DNA of 64,000 nt from Erwinia rhapontici (GCF_012271765.1 NZ_VRKO01000017.1:124001-188000), one strand, 5' to 3'. Numbered from the stretch's first letter, positions 34,713 through 44,855 are shown. Notes: generated by a model from the sequence alone, not told the origin. A program made the numbers and translations.

Positions 34713-35737
34713 AAGCATTAGCAAAACTGCACCCCCGGCCCGGCATCTGGATGATCGACGATGCGCCAATCCCGGAACCCGGCCATAACGATGTGCTGAT
34801 CAAAATCCGCAAAACGGCGATCTGTGGCACCGATGTCCATATTTACAACTGGGATGCGTGGTCGCAAAAAACCATCCCGGTACCGATGATCACCGGCCAT
34901 GAGTACGTGGGAGATGTGGTGGCCATTGGGCAGGAAGTCGCAGGTTTTAGCATCGGCGATCGTGTCTCCGGCGAGGGGCACATCACCTGCGGGCATTGCC
35001 GTAACTGCCGGGGTGGACGTACGCATCTGTGTCGGAATGCCGTAGGCGTGGGTGTTAACCGTCAGGGATGTTTTGCCGAGTATCTGGTGATCCCGGCGGT
35101 CAATGCGTTCAAAATTCCCGATAATATCTCTGATGATATGGCCGCTATTTTTGACCCCTTTGGCAATGCTGTGCACACCGCACTGTCATTCGATCTGGTT
35201 GGTGAGGATGTGCTGATTACCGGTGCTGGACCGATTGGCATCATGGCTGCGGCTATCTGCCGTCATGTTGGGGCGCGTTATGTGGTGATCACTGATGTGA
35301 ATGAGTACCGTCTGGCACTGGCGCGTCAGATGGGAGTTACGCGAGCGGTGAATGTCAGCGAGGAAAACCTGTCGCAGGTGATGAATGATCTGGGGATGAC
35401 GGAAGGATTCGATGTTGGCCTGGAAATGTCCGGTGTTCCTGCGGCGTTCAGTTCCATGCTGGAGGTGATGAATCACGGTGGGCGTATTGCCATGTTGGGT
35501 ATTCCGCCGTCGTCAATGTCTATTGACTGGAATCAGGTGATTTTCAAGGGGCTGTTTATCAAAGGGATCTATGGGCGGGAGATGTTTGAAACCTGGTACA
35601 AAATGGCGGCATTGCTACAGTCTGGCCTGGACCTGACACCCGTGATCACCCACCACTATCCTGTTGAAGACTTTCAGCAGGGATTTGATGAGATGCGTAG
35701 TGGGCACTCCGGAAAGGTGATCCTGAACTGGTCGTAA
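34709..35737 (+). CDS. tdh: L-threonine 3-dehydrogenase
   Basis: A zinc-dependent NAD+ dehydrogenase that forms 2-amino-3-ketobutyrate, the substrate of Kbl. The protein has 342 residues. Catalytic zinc ligands are in [10 protein letters not shown] and TGHEYVG; the structural zinc lobe is [15 protein letters not shown]; the Rossmann motif is [15 protein letters not shown]. Coupled to kbl by an ATGA overlap, giving a two-step pathway in one operon. Confidence 0.97.
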   Translation: MKALAKLHPRPGIWMIDDAPIPEPGHNDVLIKIRKTAICGTDVHIYNWDAWSQKTIPVPMITGHEYVGDVVAIGQEVAGFSIGDRVSGEGHITCGHCRNCRGGRTHLCRNAVGVGVNRQGCFAEYLVIPAVNAFKIPDNISDDMAAIFDPFGNAVHTALSFDLVGEDVLITGAGPIGIMAAAICRHVGARYVVITDVNEYRLALARQMGVTRAVNVSEENLSQVMNDLGMTEGFDVGLEMSGVPAAFSSMLEVMNHGGRIAMLGIPPSSMSIDWNQVIFKGLFIKGIYGREMFETWYKMAALLQSGLDLTPVITHHYPVEDFQQGFDEMRSGHSGKVILNWS

Positions 35738-35749
35738 CTATTTTGGTGC

Positions 35750-35776
35750 GGGCAGACCTCAACAGAAGGTCTGCCC
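35750..35776. terminator. hairpin between tdh and yibQ
   Basis: GGGCAGACCT and AGGTCTGCCC form a perfect 10-bp stem with a 7-nt loop, 12 nt after tdh and 18 nt from the convergent yibQ stop. No U-tract on either side, but no other candidate terminator exists for these genes. Confidence 0.7.
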
Positions 35777-35794
35777 CTGTATGTGACTCCAGAC

Positions 35795-36739
35795 TTATCT
35801 ACTGAACTTCACTGACAGTTTATTCTTCAAATCCTGCAATAACGGACTGTTGCTGATGCTTTCGCTCACGACTTCCAGCGCCCGCGTTGCCGGTACTGGC
35901 ACCACTTTCACACGACAAATATCCCCAGGGTGGAATGGGTTACGTGGCATGGATGGCTGAGATTTGCTGTCTGGTGGCAATGGCTTATTGTTCACGCGCT
36001 GCGGTTCGTTAAGCAACTGGCTCGGGCGCACCAGGGTGATATCAGCGGGCAAAGTGGGCAGCATCTGCTGTAATACCCTGACGGTTGCCGGATGGGGATG
36101 GCCAATCGCAATCGCTGAGCCATCACGCTGGGCCAGCCGCACTGCGCGGGTAAACTGTTTACGAATATCAGCTTCATTCTGGGTATCGTCCAAAAATACC
36201 CGGCGCTTGATCACTTTCACGCTGGTACCCGCTGCGGCGCGGGTCGACTGACTGTTACCGATGGTCATGCTGTCAAGGAAGTAGAAATTATAGTGATCGA
36301 GCACCTGCATCACTTTTTGCATCCCTGGCAGGCTGGAGGTCATCGCGCTGCCCATATGGTTGTTGAGACCAACGGCAAACGGGACATCCGCAGCGGCTTC
36401 ACGGATAATGCGTGCGATCTCTTCCGCCGACATATCCGGACGCAGCGTATCTTTTTCCAGCGGCTGTTTACTGAGAGGGGCCATCGGCAGGTGGATCAGT
36501 ACCTCGTGGCCACGCTGGTGGGCTTTAGTGGCCATTTCGCGTGCATGGGGAGCATTAGGCAGCACGGCGACTGAAATAGCCGCAGGCATCTGCAATACCT
36601 GATTTTCCTGAGCCGGCCGATAGCCAAAGTCATCAATGACAATCGAAAGCTTACCGGCGTAGACCGGACTGGATAACAGCAGTGCGACCAGCAGGCCGCT
36701 GAGTTTTCGAGGTTGAAACAAAACTATCTTCCTAACCAC
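35795..36739 (-). CDS. yibQ: divergent polysaccharide deacetylase family protein YibQ
   Basis: A 314-residue protein with an N-terminal signal peptide (hydrophobic LSGLLVALLLSSPVYA, cleavage near residue 28), so periplasmic. The domain starts GKLSIVIDDFGYRPAQENQV; VLPNAPHAREMATKAHQRGH, NNHMGSAMTS and GHPHPATVRVLQQ are family signatures. Function is unknown, but the gene is consistently coupled to envC, which it overlaps by 16 nt here, suggesting a cell-wall role. Confidence 0.9.
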   Translation of the reverse strand: MVRKIVLFQPRKLSGLLVALLLSSPVYAGKLSIVIDDFGYRPAQENQVLQMPAAISVAVLPNAPHAREMATKAHQRGHEVLIHLPMAPLSKQPLEKDTLRPDMSAEEIARIIREAAADVPFAVGLNNHMGSAMTSSLPGMQKVMQVLDHYNFYFLDSMTIGNSQSTRAAAGTSVKVIKRRVFLDDTQNEADIRKQFTRAVRLAQRDGSAIAIGHPHPATVRVLQQMLPTLPADITLVRPSQLLNEPQRVNNKPLPPDSKSQPSMPRNPFHPGDICRVKVVPVPATRALEVVSESISNSPLLQDLKNKLSVKFSR

Positions 36740-38031
36740 GGTTGTGGATTGACTGCTCGTCCCTGACGGCGGATTTCAAAATAGAGCGACGGCGTACCGC
36801 GGCCACCGCTGGTGCCGACCAGCGCGATAGGCTGACCTGCACGCACCTGGGTTCCGACGGTGACCAGCGCACTCTGATTGTAGCCATATAAACTCATGTC
36901 GCCTTTACCGTGCTCAACCACGACCACCAGGCCGTAGCCCTGAAGCCAGTCAGCCATTAATACACGGCCATCGGCAATCGCTTTGACTTCGGTGCCTTCA
37001 GGCGCATCAATCACCAGTCCTTTCCAGCGCAACTCACCCTGCAGCTGTTCGCCAAACCGGTGTTCAATATTGCCCCGTACCGGCCAAACGGCCCGCCCTG
37101 CGGGCTGACCCAGACCGCCAGTGCGCGACATCAGTGAGCGTTCACTGTCGGTCGGTTTGTAGGTGCTGCCTTTGCTTTTCGCCTGTGCTTCTCGCTGACG
37201 AACTTTTTCTGCCTCACGGGCTTCACGCTCTGCCCGGGCTTTGGCTTCCTGCTCGGCTTTGGCGATTTTGTCGCGCAGGCGGCTTTCGTTCTGCCGTAAC
37301 TCAACGAGCTGTGCCTGATCTTTCTCCAGCGAAGATTCCAGCGTTGTCAGGGTTTTCTTGCGCGCCTGGCGAGCGCCTTCAAGCTTTTGCTGCTGGCTTT
37401 GTTGCTGGTCTAACAGTGATTTTTGCTGAGCTTGTTTATCGATCAGGCTGGTTTTTTGCGCCGACAGGTCGTTGCGGGTCTGCTTCAGCGCTTCGATTGA
37501 TTTTTGCCGGGCGTCGTTGAGATAACCAAAGTAGGCCAGCATACGTTCACTGCGCTGGCTCTCTTCGCCACTCAGAACAAGCTGTAATCCGTTATGCTGC
37601 CCCTGACGAAATGCCGCATCCAGCTGTTGCGCAAGGATCGCTTCCTGCTGCTTTTGCTGTTGCTGAAGTTTGCTAATCGAGGCGGTGAGGTTGGTGATGT
37701 CTTTATTGAGCGTGGTCAGGCTGCCCTGCGTTTCACGCAGTTGACGGCTGGCCTGTGCAATAATTTTTTCCTGACTTTGTAGCTGGTCGAGCAACTGATT
37801 TCGTTGCTGTTTCTGCAACTGCACGCTTTTCTCTTTAGCGGCAATATCTTGTTGAATGGTTTGCAGTTGTGATTTGTTATCTTCGGCGGCCAGCGCGGAA
37901 AAAGAGAACAACAATGCGCCGGTGCAAAGCGCACTGACGGTCAGGGCGGACAAGCTTGCGCGTAACGGCTGAACAACAGCCGATGAATGACGCGGGGTCC
38001 TTGGATGTAACACTGTCGCTTTTTCCCTCAT
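36724..38031 (-). CDS. envC: murein hydrolase activator EnvC
   Basis: A periplasmic factor that recruits and activates amidases AmiA and AmiB at the division septum through the FtsEX pathway. The protein has 435 residues: a signal peptide within the first ~48, a long Gln/Lys-rich coiled coil (about 50-290), and a C-terminal LytM-like domain (PVRGNIEHRFGEQLQGELRW to the end). The LytM metal site is degenerate, as in other EnvC proteins, so it is an activator rather than an enzyme. Upstream lies a gpmM remnant instead of an intact gpmM. Confidence 0.94.
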   Translation of the reverse strand: MREKATVLHPRTPRHSSAVVQPLRASLSALTVSALCTGALLFSFSALAAEDNKSQLQTIQQDIAAKEKSVQLQKQQRNQLLDQLQSQEKIIAQASRQLRETQGSLTTLNKDITNLTASISKLQQQQKQQEAILAQQLDAAFRQGQHNGLQLVLSGEESQRSERMLAYFGYLNDARQKSIEALKQTRNDLSAQKTSLIDKQAQQKSLLDQQQSQQQKLEGARQARKKTLTTLESSLEKDQAQLVELRQNESRLRDKIAKAEQEAKARAEREAREAEKVRQREAQAKSKGSTYKPTDSERSLMSRTGGLGQPAGRAVWPVRGNIEHRFGEQLQGELRWKGLVIDAPEGTEVKAIADGRVLMADWLQGYGLVVVVEHGKGDMSLYGYNQSALVTVGTQVRAGQPIALVGTSGGRGTPSLYFEIRRQGRAVNPQPWLGR

Positions 38032-38040
38032 ATCCGTGGA

Positions 38041-38076
38041 TTATTCCACGATGAACAGCAGCTTACCAGCCATCTC
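38041..38076 (-). pseudogene. gpmM: vestigial 3' end of gpmM
   Basis: The minus strand reads EMAGKLLFIVE followed by TAA, against the E. coli GpmM C-terminus EMTGKPLFIVE (recalled from memory). It sits 9 nt before envC, where gpmM normally ends. Upstream the frame runs to about 38244 but shows no recognisable GpmM sequence, and only about 350 nt separate envC from yibN, so the rest of the ~1.5-kb gene is gone. This is a deletion scar of the cofactor-independent phosphoglycerate mutase gene. Confidence 0.8.
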
Positions 38077-38383
38077 TGAGTGGTTTTCTATTTCTGTCAG
38101 TAACAGGCCCGACCTTCTGCCTGTGGGAATAATTGCCCAGAAGCGGCTGAAACGAGCGCATAACGCAGCGCGACAGAAATCCCCATTGCGCAACATTTCA
38201 CCGCTTAACTTCGCCGCAGTGTCATCACAGGATAGCCGTTTTCACTTAAGGCAACTTTTTTTTGTAAACTGGCGCAGAAATCATAACTCTGAAGGCCTTC
38301 TCGACTGTACATGACACTCCTGGCAGGTATACTCAGAAGCCTTATTTTTAGCTTATTAACCCTTTCGGGAGTTGTTACCCCTC

Positions 38384-38815
38384 ATGCAAGATATTATGCA
38401 GTTCGCAGGCAATCACACAATTTTAGGTCTGGCGTGGGTTGTTTTGCTGGTTCTGGTGATCGTGACCACCGTTAAGGGCATGTTCTCCAAAGTAAAAGTG
38501 ATTAGTCGTGGTGAAGCAACCCGTTTAATTAACAAAGAAGAAGCCGTGGTAGTGGACGTGCGTGGGCGCGATGATTACCGCAAGGGCCATATTTCTAACG
38601 CGATGAATGTACTGGCTGCAGATATTAAAAAAAGCAGCTTCGGCGAGCTTGAAAAATATAAAGCACAGCCAGTGATCGTCGTGTGTGCAACCGGGACTTC
38701 TGCATCTGAATCAGCCACCAAGCTGAATGCAGCAGGCTTCGAGCGGGTCTACGTGCTGAAAGATGGCGTGTCCGGCTGGAGTGGCGATAACCTGCCGCTG
38801 GTTCGCGGTAAATAA
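38384..38815 (+). CDS. yibN: membrane-anchored rhodanese-like protein YibN
   Basis: A 143-residue protein with one N-terminal transmembrane segment ([18 protein letters not shown], about residues 12-29) and a rhodanese domain. The active-site loop reads [10 protein letters not shown], so a candidate catalytic cysteine is present. Start at ATG 38384 matches the E. coli protein. A TATACT -10 box occurs at 38323-38328. First gene of yibN-grxC-secB-gpsA. Confidence 0.92.
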   Translation: MQDIMQFAGNHTILGLAWVVLLVLVIVTTVKGMFSKVKVISRGEATRLINKEEAVVVDVRGRDDYRKGHISNAMNVLAADIKKSSFGELEKYKAQPVIVVCATGTSASESATKLNAAGFERVYVLKDGVSGWSGDNLPLVRGK

Positions 38816-38832
38816 ACTACAGGAGTTCTGGC

Positions 38833-39084
38833 ATGACAAACGTTGAGATCTACACCAAAGCAACCTGTCCTTTCTGCCATCGTGCTAAAGCACTGCTGAG
38901 TCAGAAAGGGGTGACTTTTAAGGAAATCCCAATTGATGGGGATGCTTCCCTGCGTGAAGAAATGATAAAACGTAGCGGCCGGACGACTGTTCCACAGATT
39001 TTTATTGGTGCACAGCACATCGGCGGCTGCGACGATCTCTTTGCACTTGAAAGTCGTGACGGCCTTAGCCCGTTGTTAAAATAA
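38833..39084 (+). CDS. grxC: glutaredoxin 3
   Basis: A small dithiol glutaredoxin that reduces disulfides with glutathione in the cytosol. The protein has 83 residues; the active site is CPFC at residues 12-15 (E. coli has CPYC, a minor change), followed by the cis-Pro TVPQIFI and GGCDDLFALE. Preceded by an AGGAG site, 17 nt after yibN. Confidence 0.95.
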   Translation: MTNVEIYTKATCPFCHRAKALLSQKGVTFKEIPIDGDASLREEMIKRSGRTTVPQIFIGAQHIGGCDDLFALESRDGLSPLLK

Positions 39085-39167
39085 GGAAAGGCTGCGCATT
39101 ATGGCGCATATTGCCTGACTATTGCTGCAGCACAGTAACGGATTATTAACCTATAGGATTACGTACC

Positions 39168-39629
39168 ATGTCAGAACAGAACAACACCGAGATGTCTTTC
39201 CAGATCCAACGTATCTACACTAAAGATATCTCTTTTGAAGCGCCAAACGCACCGCAGGTTTTCCAGAAAGAATGGGAACCGGAAGTTAAACTGGATCTCG
39301 ACACTGCCTCCAGCCAACTGGCTGACGATGTGTATGAAGTCGTGCTGCGCGTGACGGTTACCGCAACTGTTGGCGAAGATTCCGCGTTCCTGTGCGAAGT
39401 ACAGCAGGCAGGTATCTTCTCTATCGGTGGTATCGAAGGAAACCAGATGGCACATTGCCTGGGTGCATACTGCCCGAACATTCTGTTCCCGTATGCGCGT
39501 GAGTGCATCACCAGCCTGGTATCACGTGGCACCTTCCCGCAGCTGAATCTTGCTCCGGTTAACTTTGACGCGCTGTTTATGAACTACCTGCAGCAGTCAG
39601 AAGGTGCAGCGCCTCAGCAGGATGCTTAA
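39168..39629 (+). CDS. secB: protein-export chaperone SecB
   Basis: A tetrameric cytosolic chaperone that keeps preproteins unfolded for SecA. The protein has 153 residues with the invariant stretches [40 protein letters not shown] and [20 protein letters not shown]. Its stop TAA overlaps the gpsA ATG by one base (TAATG), giving tight coupling. Confidence 0.98.
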   Translation: MSEQNNTEMSFQIQRIYTKDISFEAPNAPQVFQKEWEPEVKLDLDTASSQLADDVYEVVLRVTVTATVGEDSAFLCEVQQAGIFSIGGIEGNQMAHCLGAYCPNILFPYARECITSLVSRGTFPQLNLAPVNFDALFMNYLQQSEGAAPQQDA

Positions 39630-40648
39630 TGGATAGCCCTCATGCATCCATGAGCGTAATCGGTGCCGGCTCGTACGGCACCGCTTTGGCGATTACGATG
39701 GCCCGTAACGGCCACGAAGTGGTGTTGTGGGGCCATAATCCCCAGCATCAGGCGCAGTTGCAGGCTGACCGTTGTAATACCGCTTTCCTTCCTGATGTTC
39801 CTTTCCCGGATACCCTTCGCCTCGAAACCGACCTTGCCGCAGCAATATCCGCCAGCCGCGATCTGTTGGTAGTGGTTCCCAGCCATGTGTTTGGCGATGT
39901 GCTCAAGCAGATCAAGCCACACCTGCGTGCGGATTCTCGCCTGGTCTGGGCGACGAAAGGTCTGGAGAAAGAAACCGGGCGGTTGCTGCAAGATGTGGCG
40001 CGTGAGATCCTGGGCGATACCATTCCACTGGCTGTCATTTCAGGCCCGACTTTCGCCAAAGAGCTGGCAGCAGGTCTGCCTACGGCGATTGCACTGGCGG
40101 CAACAGACGTCGTGTTTGCTGATGATTTGCAGCAGCTATTGCACTGTGGCAAAAGCTTCCGCGTATATAATAATCCTGATTTTATCGGCGTGCAGCTGGG
40201 CGGAGCCGTGAAAAACGTCATCGCTATCGGTGCTGGCATGTCGGACGGTATTGGTTTTGGTGCCAATGCGCGTACCGCGTTGATTACCCGAGGCCTTGCT
40301 GAAATGAGCCGCCTGGGTGCTGCACTGGGTGCCGATCCCACCACCTTTATGGGCATGGCCGGGCTGGGCGATCTGGTGCTGACTTGTACCGATAACCAGT
40401 CGCGTAACCGTCGTTTTGGCATGATGCTGGGGCAGGGTGCTGATGTTGAAGGTGCACAGCAAACTATCGGCCAGGTCGTGGAAGGTTTCCGCAATACCAA
40501 AGAAGTGAAGGCGTTGGCCGCGCGTTATGGCGTGGAGATGCCGATCACCGAGCAAATTTATCAGGTGCTCTATTGCGGAAAAGATGCGCGCGAGGCAGCA
40601 TTAAATCTGCTCGGCCGCACAAGGAAGGACGAAAACAGCGGGAGCTGA
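39629..40648 (+). CDS. gpsA: glycerol-3-phosphate dehydrogenase [NAD(P)+]
   Basis: Reduces dihydroxyacetone phosphate to sn-glycerol-3-phosphate for phospholipid synthesis. The protein has 339 residues. The N-terminal NAD motif is [20 protein letters not shown], with the substrate/catalytic region [18 protein letters not shown], the catalytic Lys in [14 protein letters not shown], and [15 protein letters not shown]. Coupled to secB; followed by an intrinsic terminator. Confidence 0.97.
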   Translation: MDSPHASMSVIGAGSYGTALAITMARNGHEVVLWGHNPQHQAQLQADRCNTAFLPDVPFPDTLRLETDLAAAISASRDLLVVVPSHVFGDVLKQIKPHLRADSRLVWATKGLEKETGRLLQDVAREILGDTIPLAVISGPTFAKELAAGLPTAIALAATDVVFADDLQQLLHCGKSFRVYNNPDFIGVQLGGAVKNVIAIGAGMSDGIGFGANARTALITRGLAEMSRLGAALGADPTTFMGMAGLGDLVLTCTDNQSRNRRFGMMLGQGADVEGAQQTIGQVVEGFRNTKEVKALAARYGVEMPITEQIYQVLYCGKDAREAALNLLGRTRKDENSGS

Positions 40649-40668
40649 ACTGAGCGTGTTGTAGCCTG

Positions 40669-40693
40669 TGGCGTCTGACCGGACGCCATTTTT
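40669..40693 (+). terminator. intrinsic terminator between gpsA and cysE
   Basis: TGGCGTC and GACGCCA form a 7-bp stem around a 6-nt loop, followed by TTTTT. It lies 20 nt after gpsA and 16 nt before cysE, so cysE expression must involve read-through or a promoter within gpsA. Confidence 0.85.
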
Positions 40694-40708
40694 AATGGGG
40701 AGAGAGCC

Positions 40709-41530
40709 ATGCCGTGTGTAGAGCCTGAACTGATCTGGGATAACATTAAAACGGAAGCGCGTGCGCTGGCCGACTGTGAACCAATGCTGGCCAGTTTTTA
40801 CCACGCCACTCTACTCAAACATGACGATCTGGGTAGCGCTCTGAGCTATATGCTGGCCAATAAGCTGGCAAACCCAATCATGCCAGCGATCGCCATCCGT
40901 GAAGTCATTCAGGATGCCTATCGTCAGGACCCCTCGATGATCATCTCTGCTGCCTGTGACATTCAGGCGGTACGTCAGCGCGACCCGGCGATCGACAAGT
41001 ACTCGACGCCGCTTTTGTACCTGAAAGGCTTCCATGCGTTGCAGGCTTATCGTATTGGCCACTGGTTATGGAACGAAGGTCGTCGTGCACTGGCGGTTTA
41101 CCTGCAAAACGAGGTGTCTGTTTCTTTTGCTGTCGATATTCATCCGGCAGCGAAAATTGGCCGTGGCATCATGCTCGACCACGCCACCGGGATCGTTGTC
41201 GGTGAGACGGCAGTCATTGAAGATGACGTATCGATCCTGCAGTCAGTCACCCTGGGCGGTACTGGCAAAACCAGTGGTGATCGTCATCCTAAGATCCGCG
41301 AAGGCGTGATGATCGGTGCGGGTGCCAAGATCCTCGGCAATATTGAAGTCGGGCGTGGAGCAAAAATTGGGGCGGGTTCTGTGGTGTTACAGCCCGTACC
41401 GCCGCATACCACTGCCGCTGGCGTGCCGGCACGTATTGTCGGCAAGCCGGGCAGCGATAAGCCGTCGATGGATATGGATCAGCATTTCAATGGCATGGTG
41501 CCAGGCTTCGAATTCGGCGACGGGATCTGA
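40709..41530 (+). CDS. cysE: serine O-acetyltransferase
   Basis: Acetylates L-serine with acetyl-CoA, the first step of cysteine synthesis, and is feedback-inhibited by cysteine. The protein has 273 residues: an N-terminal helical domain (1-140) and a left-handed beta-helix of hexapeptide repeats (HPAAKIGRGIMLDHATGIVV to GAGSVVLQPVPPHTTAAGVP), and a C-terminal tail ending GFEFGDGI that docks in CysK. Catalytic D and H lie in DIHPAA and LDHATG. A GGGGAGAGA site precedes the ATG. Confidence 0.97.
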   Translation: MPCVEPELIWDNIKTEARALADCEPMLASFYHATLLKHDDLGSALSYMLANKLANPIMPAIAIREVIQDAYRQDPSMIISAACDIQAVRQRDPAIDKYSTPLLYLKGFHALQAYRIGHWLWNEGRRALAVYLQNEVSVSFAVDIHPAAKIGRGIMLDHATGIVVGETAVIEDDVSILQSVTLGGTGKTSGDRHPKIREGVMIGAGAKILGNIEVGRGAKIGAGSVVLQPVPPHTTAAGVPARIVGKPGSDKPSMDMDQHFNGMVPGFEFGDGI

Positions 41531-41534
41531 CAGC

Positions 41535-41554
41535 GGGTCGGGCATGCCCGACCC
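41535..41554. repeat. perfect 20-bp palindrome after cysE
   Basis: GGGTCGGGCATGCCCGACCC is fully self-complementary, 5 nt after the cysE stop. It belongs to the same GGGTCG-style intergenic hairpins as the one between pyrE and slmA and may be a family of intergenic repeats. No U-tract. Confidence 0.7.
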
Positions 41555-41592
41555 CTACGTACAGCCATCACATTTCGCATGCCTCGCCCGGC

Positions 41593-42066
41593 TTAATTCC
41601 TCAGCAGTGCCCCTGCGTAATCCAGCTGCCGCCACGCTTCATACACGACTACTGACACTGCGTTCGAGAGATTCATGCTGCGGCTATCCGGCATCATTGG
41701 GATGCGGATTTTTTGCTGCGCAGGAAGTGCATCGAGAATGGTCGCGGGCAGGCCACGTGTTTCAGGTCCAAACAGCAGGTAATCCCCCGCCTGATAGCTG
41801 ACAGCGCTGTGGGCAGGTGTTCCCTTGGTCGTTAGGGCAAACATGCGCTGTGGGGCTTCTGAGGCCGCAAATGCCGCATAGCTCTCATGATGGGTAATGG
41901 CGGTGAACTCATGATAATCCAGCCCGGCACGGCGTAGCCGTTTGTCATCCCAGGCGAAACCGAGCGGACCGATTAAGTGCAGTTTAAAGCCCGTATTGGC
42001 GCACAAACGAATGATATTGCCGGTGTTCGGCGGAATTTCGGGTTCAAATAAAACGATATTTAGCAT
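41593..42066 (-). CDS. trmL: tRNA (cytidine/uridine-2'-O-)-methyltransferase TrmL
   Basis: A SPOUT-class enzyme that 2'-O-methylates position 34 of tRNA-Leu isoacceptors. The protein has 157 residues. SPOUT motifs are [20 protein letters not shown] at the N-terminus, [11 protein letters not shown] near residue 98 and the knot region [20 protein letters not shown]. Monocistronic on the minus strand between cysE (convergent) and cpxA. Confidence 0.96.
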   Translation of the reverse strand: MLNIVLFEPEIPPNTGNIIRLCANTGFKLHLIGPLGFAWDDKRLRRAGLDYHEFTAITHHESYAAFAASEAPQRMFALTTKGTPAHSAVSYQAGDYLLFGPETRGLPATILDALPAQQKIRIPMMPDSRSMNLSNAVSVVVYEAWRQLDYAGALLRN

Positions 42067-42104
42067 GTTACGGCCCTCAGGAACGAGGGCCGAAGGATAG
42101 CAAA

Positions 42105-43484
42105 TTATTCACGCTGAGTGGTATACAGCGGTAGCCAGAGTGTCAGACGCAATCCACCCAACGGGCTGTCGTCAGCTTTGACCCAGCCGCGATGCTGCTG
42201 AATAGCATTATCAACAATGGCCAGGCCCAAACCTGTGCCGCCGGATTCACGATCGCGTGCTTCATCAGTTCGATAGAACGGACGGAAAATCTGTTCGCGA
42301 TCTTCCTGGCTGACACCAGGCCCATCATCATCCACATGCACGGTGATACCCTGTTTATCCACGGCAAAACTGACGGAAATCTTGCTGTGTGAATAGCGAA
42401 GCGCGTTGCGAACGATATTTTCCAACGCACTTTCGAGCGCGCTGGGATTCCCGTACAGAGGCCACGGACCGGGTGGATAAGGCACCTCCAGTGTTTTCCC
42501 CATCTGTTCCGCTTCGAAGCGTGCATCTTCCAGAACATCGGACCATAAGTGGTTAGCCTTAATGGCTTCACTGACCAGCGCATTGGTATGCTGAGTGCGT
42601 GATAACACCAACAGATCGTTGATCATGCCATCCAGACGCTGTGCCTCCATCTCAATCCGTCCCAGCTCTTTGCCTTCACCATGACGACGGCGCATCAACG
42701 CGGTCGCCAGCTGCAAGCGTGTCAACGGGGTGCGTAATTCGTGAGAGATATCGGACAGCAGCCGCTGCTGAGAGTTCATCATACGTTCCAGCGCACTGAC
42801 CATCTGATTAAAACTGGCACCCGCGGCCAGAAACTCTTGCGGTCCGGATTCCAGTTCAGGCCGCTGACGCAGATTGCCCGCCGCAACATCATCGGCAGCA
42901 TGTTTAAGCTTACGTGCGGGTTTCGCCAGGCTCCATGCCAGCCACAACAGCAGCGGTGAACTGATCAGCATCGTGACAATCAGCAGTAACAGCGGGCGGT
43001 CAAACAGCAGATTAATAAAATCGAGCTGCGAACTGCCTGCCGGACGGATCAGATACAGCTGATAGTTATCTTCTCCGTCGCGTATGGAAAATGGCCCGAC
43101 CATCTCAAGTCGGCCATATTTTTTCTTCTGCGGATGATCGGCATTATCGGACTGGCCGATAAAGTTACGGATCACTTGCATTTCGTTATGCTGAGCGCCA
43201 ATCACACGCCCTTCGCTGGTGACCAGCAGCAGGCGTTGACCGGGCGGAGCCCATTTATCGATGGCGCGGAATAGTCTGCGCCACCACATTAAGTCATTGG
43301 GCGGATCCTGACTCAGCTCCGCTTCAACGTGCTGCTCAATCATAATCCCCTGCCGTTGCTCATTATCCAGCAGCGGCGTCATCTGACGGGAATCGAGCTT
43401 GGGCAGCATTAACACCAGCATCAATACCAGTGCCAGAGTCAGCCAAAAAATGGCAAAGATGCGGGTGGTCAGGCTGGATATCAT
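42105..43484 (-). CDS. cpxA: envelope-stress sensor kinase CpxA
   Basis: An inner-membrane histidine kinase that phosphorylates CpxR when envelope folding is disturbed and dephosphorylates it otherwise. The protein has 459 residues: transmembrane segments at about 8-28 and 164-186, a periplasmic sensor between, a HAMP domain, phospho-acceptor H248 in [11 protein letters not shown], and ATPase boxes N ([10 protein letters not shown]), G1 (DDDGPGV) and G2 ([10 protein letters not shown]). It overlaps cpxR by 4 nt. Confidence 0.97.
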   Translation of the reverse strand: MISSLTTRIFAIFWLTLALVLMLVLMLPKLDSRQMTPLLDNEQRQGIMIEQHVEAELSQDPPNDLMWWRRLFRAIDKWAPPGQRLLLVTSEGRVIGAQHNEMQVIRNFIGQSDNADHPQKKKYGRLEMVGPFSIRDGEDNYQLYLIRPAGSSQLDFINLLFDRPLLLLIVTMLISSPLLLWLAWSLAKPARKLKHAADDVAAGNLRQRPELESGPQEFLAAGASFNQMVSALERMMNSQQRLLSDISHELRTPLTRLQLATALMRRRHGEGKELGRIEMEAQRLDGMINDLLVLSRTQHTNALVSEAIKANHLWSDVLEDARFEAEQMGKTLEVPYPPGPWPLYGNPSALESALENIVRNALRYSHSKISVSFAVDKQGITVHVDDDGPGVSQEDREQIFRPFYRTDEARDRESGGTGLGLAIVDNAIQQHRGWVKADDSPLGGLRLTLWLPLYTTQRE

Positions 43485-44179
43485 GTAGCAGACACCATCA
43501 GATATCCCCGGCCACGCAGCGTTTTAAACCACGGATGGCCGTCTCTGCGCTCCGGCAGCTTACGCCGCAGGTTAGAGATATGCATATCAATTGCCCGGTC
43601 AAACGGTGTCAGTCGCTTGCCGAGAACTTCCTGGCTGAGATGTTCACGGGATACGACCTGGCCCAAATGCTGTGCCAGCAGGTAGAGCAACGTGAATTCC
43701 GTTCCTGTTAAATCCAGCGTGACCTCATCGAAACTGGCTTCCTGACGACCCGGGTTCAGGCGCAGTAAATCCACTTCCAGCGTGGGTGAGCTGTTGTCGT
43801 GCTGTTGCTGCTGTTCACTCCAGTTAGAACGACGCAAAATGGCACGAATACGGGCAACCAGTTCGCGGTCGTTAAACGGTTTCGGCAGATAGTCATCTGC
43901 GCCCAGTTCGAGACCAAGGACACGGTCCAGTTCACTACCACGTGCGGTTAACATAATGACCGGCGTCTGGTGCTGCTGACGCAGTTCTTTCAGGGTATCG
44001 ATACCGTTTTTCTTCGGCATCATCACATCAAGTAATAATAGATCGACAGTGCTGTCCAGTAGCGCCAGTGCCTGTTCGCCGTCACCGGCCACCAGGACAT
44101 TGAATCCTTCCATTTCAAGCAATTCTTTCAGTAGCGAAGTCAATTCGCGGTCATCGTCAACCAACAGGATCTTATTCAT
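43481..44179 (-). CDS. cpxR: envelope-stress response regulator CpxR
   Basis: An OmpR-family regulator of envelope folding, adhesion and cell-wall genes. The protein has 232 residues: receiver domain with D9/D10, phosphoacceptor D51 and the K in YLPKPFNDREL, and a winged-helix domain (about 130-230) including TGTEFTLLYLLAQHLGQVVS. First gene of cpxRA, divergent from cpxP, with a perfect CpxR site between them. Confidence 0.97.
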   Translation of the reverse strand: MNKILLVDDDRELTSLLKELLEMEGFNVLVAGDGEQALALLDSTVDLLLLDVMMPKKNGIDTLKELRQQHQTPVIMLTARGSELDRVLGLELGADDYLPKPFNDRELVARIRAILRRSNWSEQQQQHDNSSPTLEVDLLRLNPGRQEASFDEVTLDLTGTEFTLLYLLAQHLGQVVSREHLSQEVLGKRLTPFDRAIDMHISNLRRKLPERRDGHPWFKTLRGRGYLMVSAT

Positions 44180-44234
44180 TTTTTATTGCCCTCCGCAGGC
44201 AAAATACCGTGAACGAATGCGCTCAATCCATGAC

Positions 44235-44249
44235 TTTACGTAGTTTTAC
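44235..44249 (-). promoter_or_regulatory. CpxR binding site
   Basis: On the minus strand GTAAA-ACTAC-GTAAA is an exact match to the CpxR consensus GTAAA-N5-GTAAA. It lies 56 nt upstream of cpxR and 83 nt from cpxP. In E. coli such a site drives cpxP strongly and cpxRA by autoregulation. Confidence 0.9.
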
Positions 44250-44331
44250 ACCCCCTGACGCATGTTTGCAGCAGGCACCGTAGACTCATTCTCGTTGAAT
44301 CGAAATACGGAAACAAACCTGGGAGTAAACG

Positions 44332-44841
44332 ATGCGCAAAGTTACCGCCGTCGTTGTTGTTCCGGCGCTGATGTTCACTCTCTCCGCCGCATGGGCTGAC
44401 AACGTCGCGACGACTGACGAGATGCATCAGGATGACGGAGCAAACCGTACACTGAGGCAGGTTCCGCAGAGTCATATGTTTGATGGCATCAACCTCACTG
44501 AACAGCAGCGTCAGCAGCTACGAGATCTGATGCAGCAGGCACGACACGATCGTTCTCCTATAAGTATTAACGATTTAGAGCGACTGCACGAACTGATTAT
44601 TGCAGATAAATTTGATGAAGCGGCCTACAAGGCTCAGGCGGAAAAAATTTCACAGGCAGAGGTAGCGCGCCAAATCGAGATGGCTCGGGTTCGCAACCAG
44701 ATGTATCACCTGTTAACGCCTCAGCAGCAGGACGTTTTAGAACAGAAACATCAGCAGCGCTTTGATGAAATGCGCCGGCTAACGAACATGCAGCAGGCTT
44801 CACCGCTGCAGGCAGCAAGCAGTACCGGCAGTACCCAGTAA
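44332..44841 (+). CDS. cpxP: periplasmic Cpx adaptor CpxP
   Basis: A periplasmic protein that binds CpxA's sensor domain, dampens the pathway and delivers misfolded proteins to DegP. The protein has 169 residues with a signal peptide ending at SAAWA (about residue 22). The two LTxxQ motifs appear as LTEQQRQQLRDLM near residue 56 and LLTPQQQDVLEQK near 124. A strong GGGAGTAAACG site precedes the start. Its 3' UTR encodes the CpxQ-like sRNA. Confidence 0.95.
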   Translation: MRKVTAVVVVPALMFTLSAAWADNVATTDEMHQDDGANRTLRQVPQSHMFDGINLTEQQRQQLRDLMQQARHDRSPISINDLERLHELIIADKFDEAAYKAQAEKISQAEVARQIEMARVRNQMYHLLTPQQQDVLEQKHQQRFDEMRRLTNMQQASPLQAASSTGSTQ

Positions 44842-44855
44842 CATAGTATCCCTGT

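Noticed and set aside
38036..38314. 92-codon plus-strand frame between envC and yibN
   Set aside because: Overlaps the gpmM remnant, no ribosome-binding site, and low-complexity composition.
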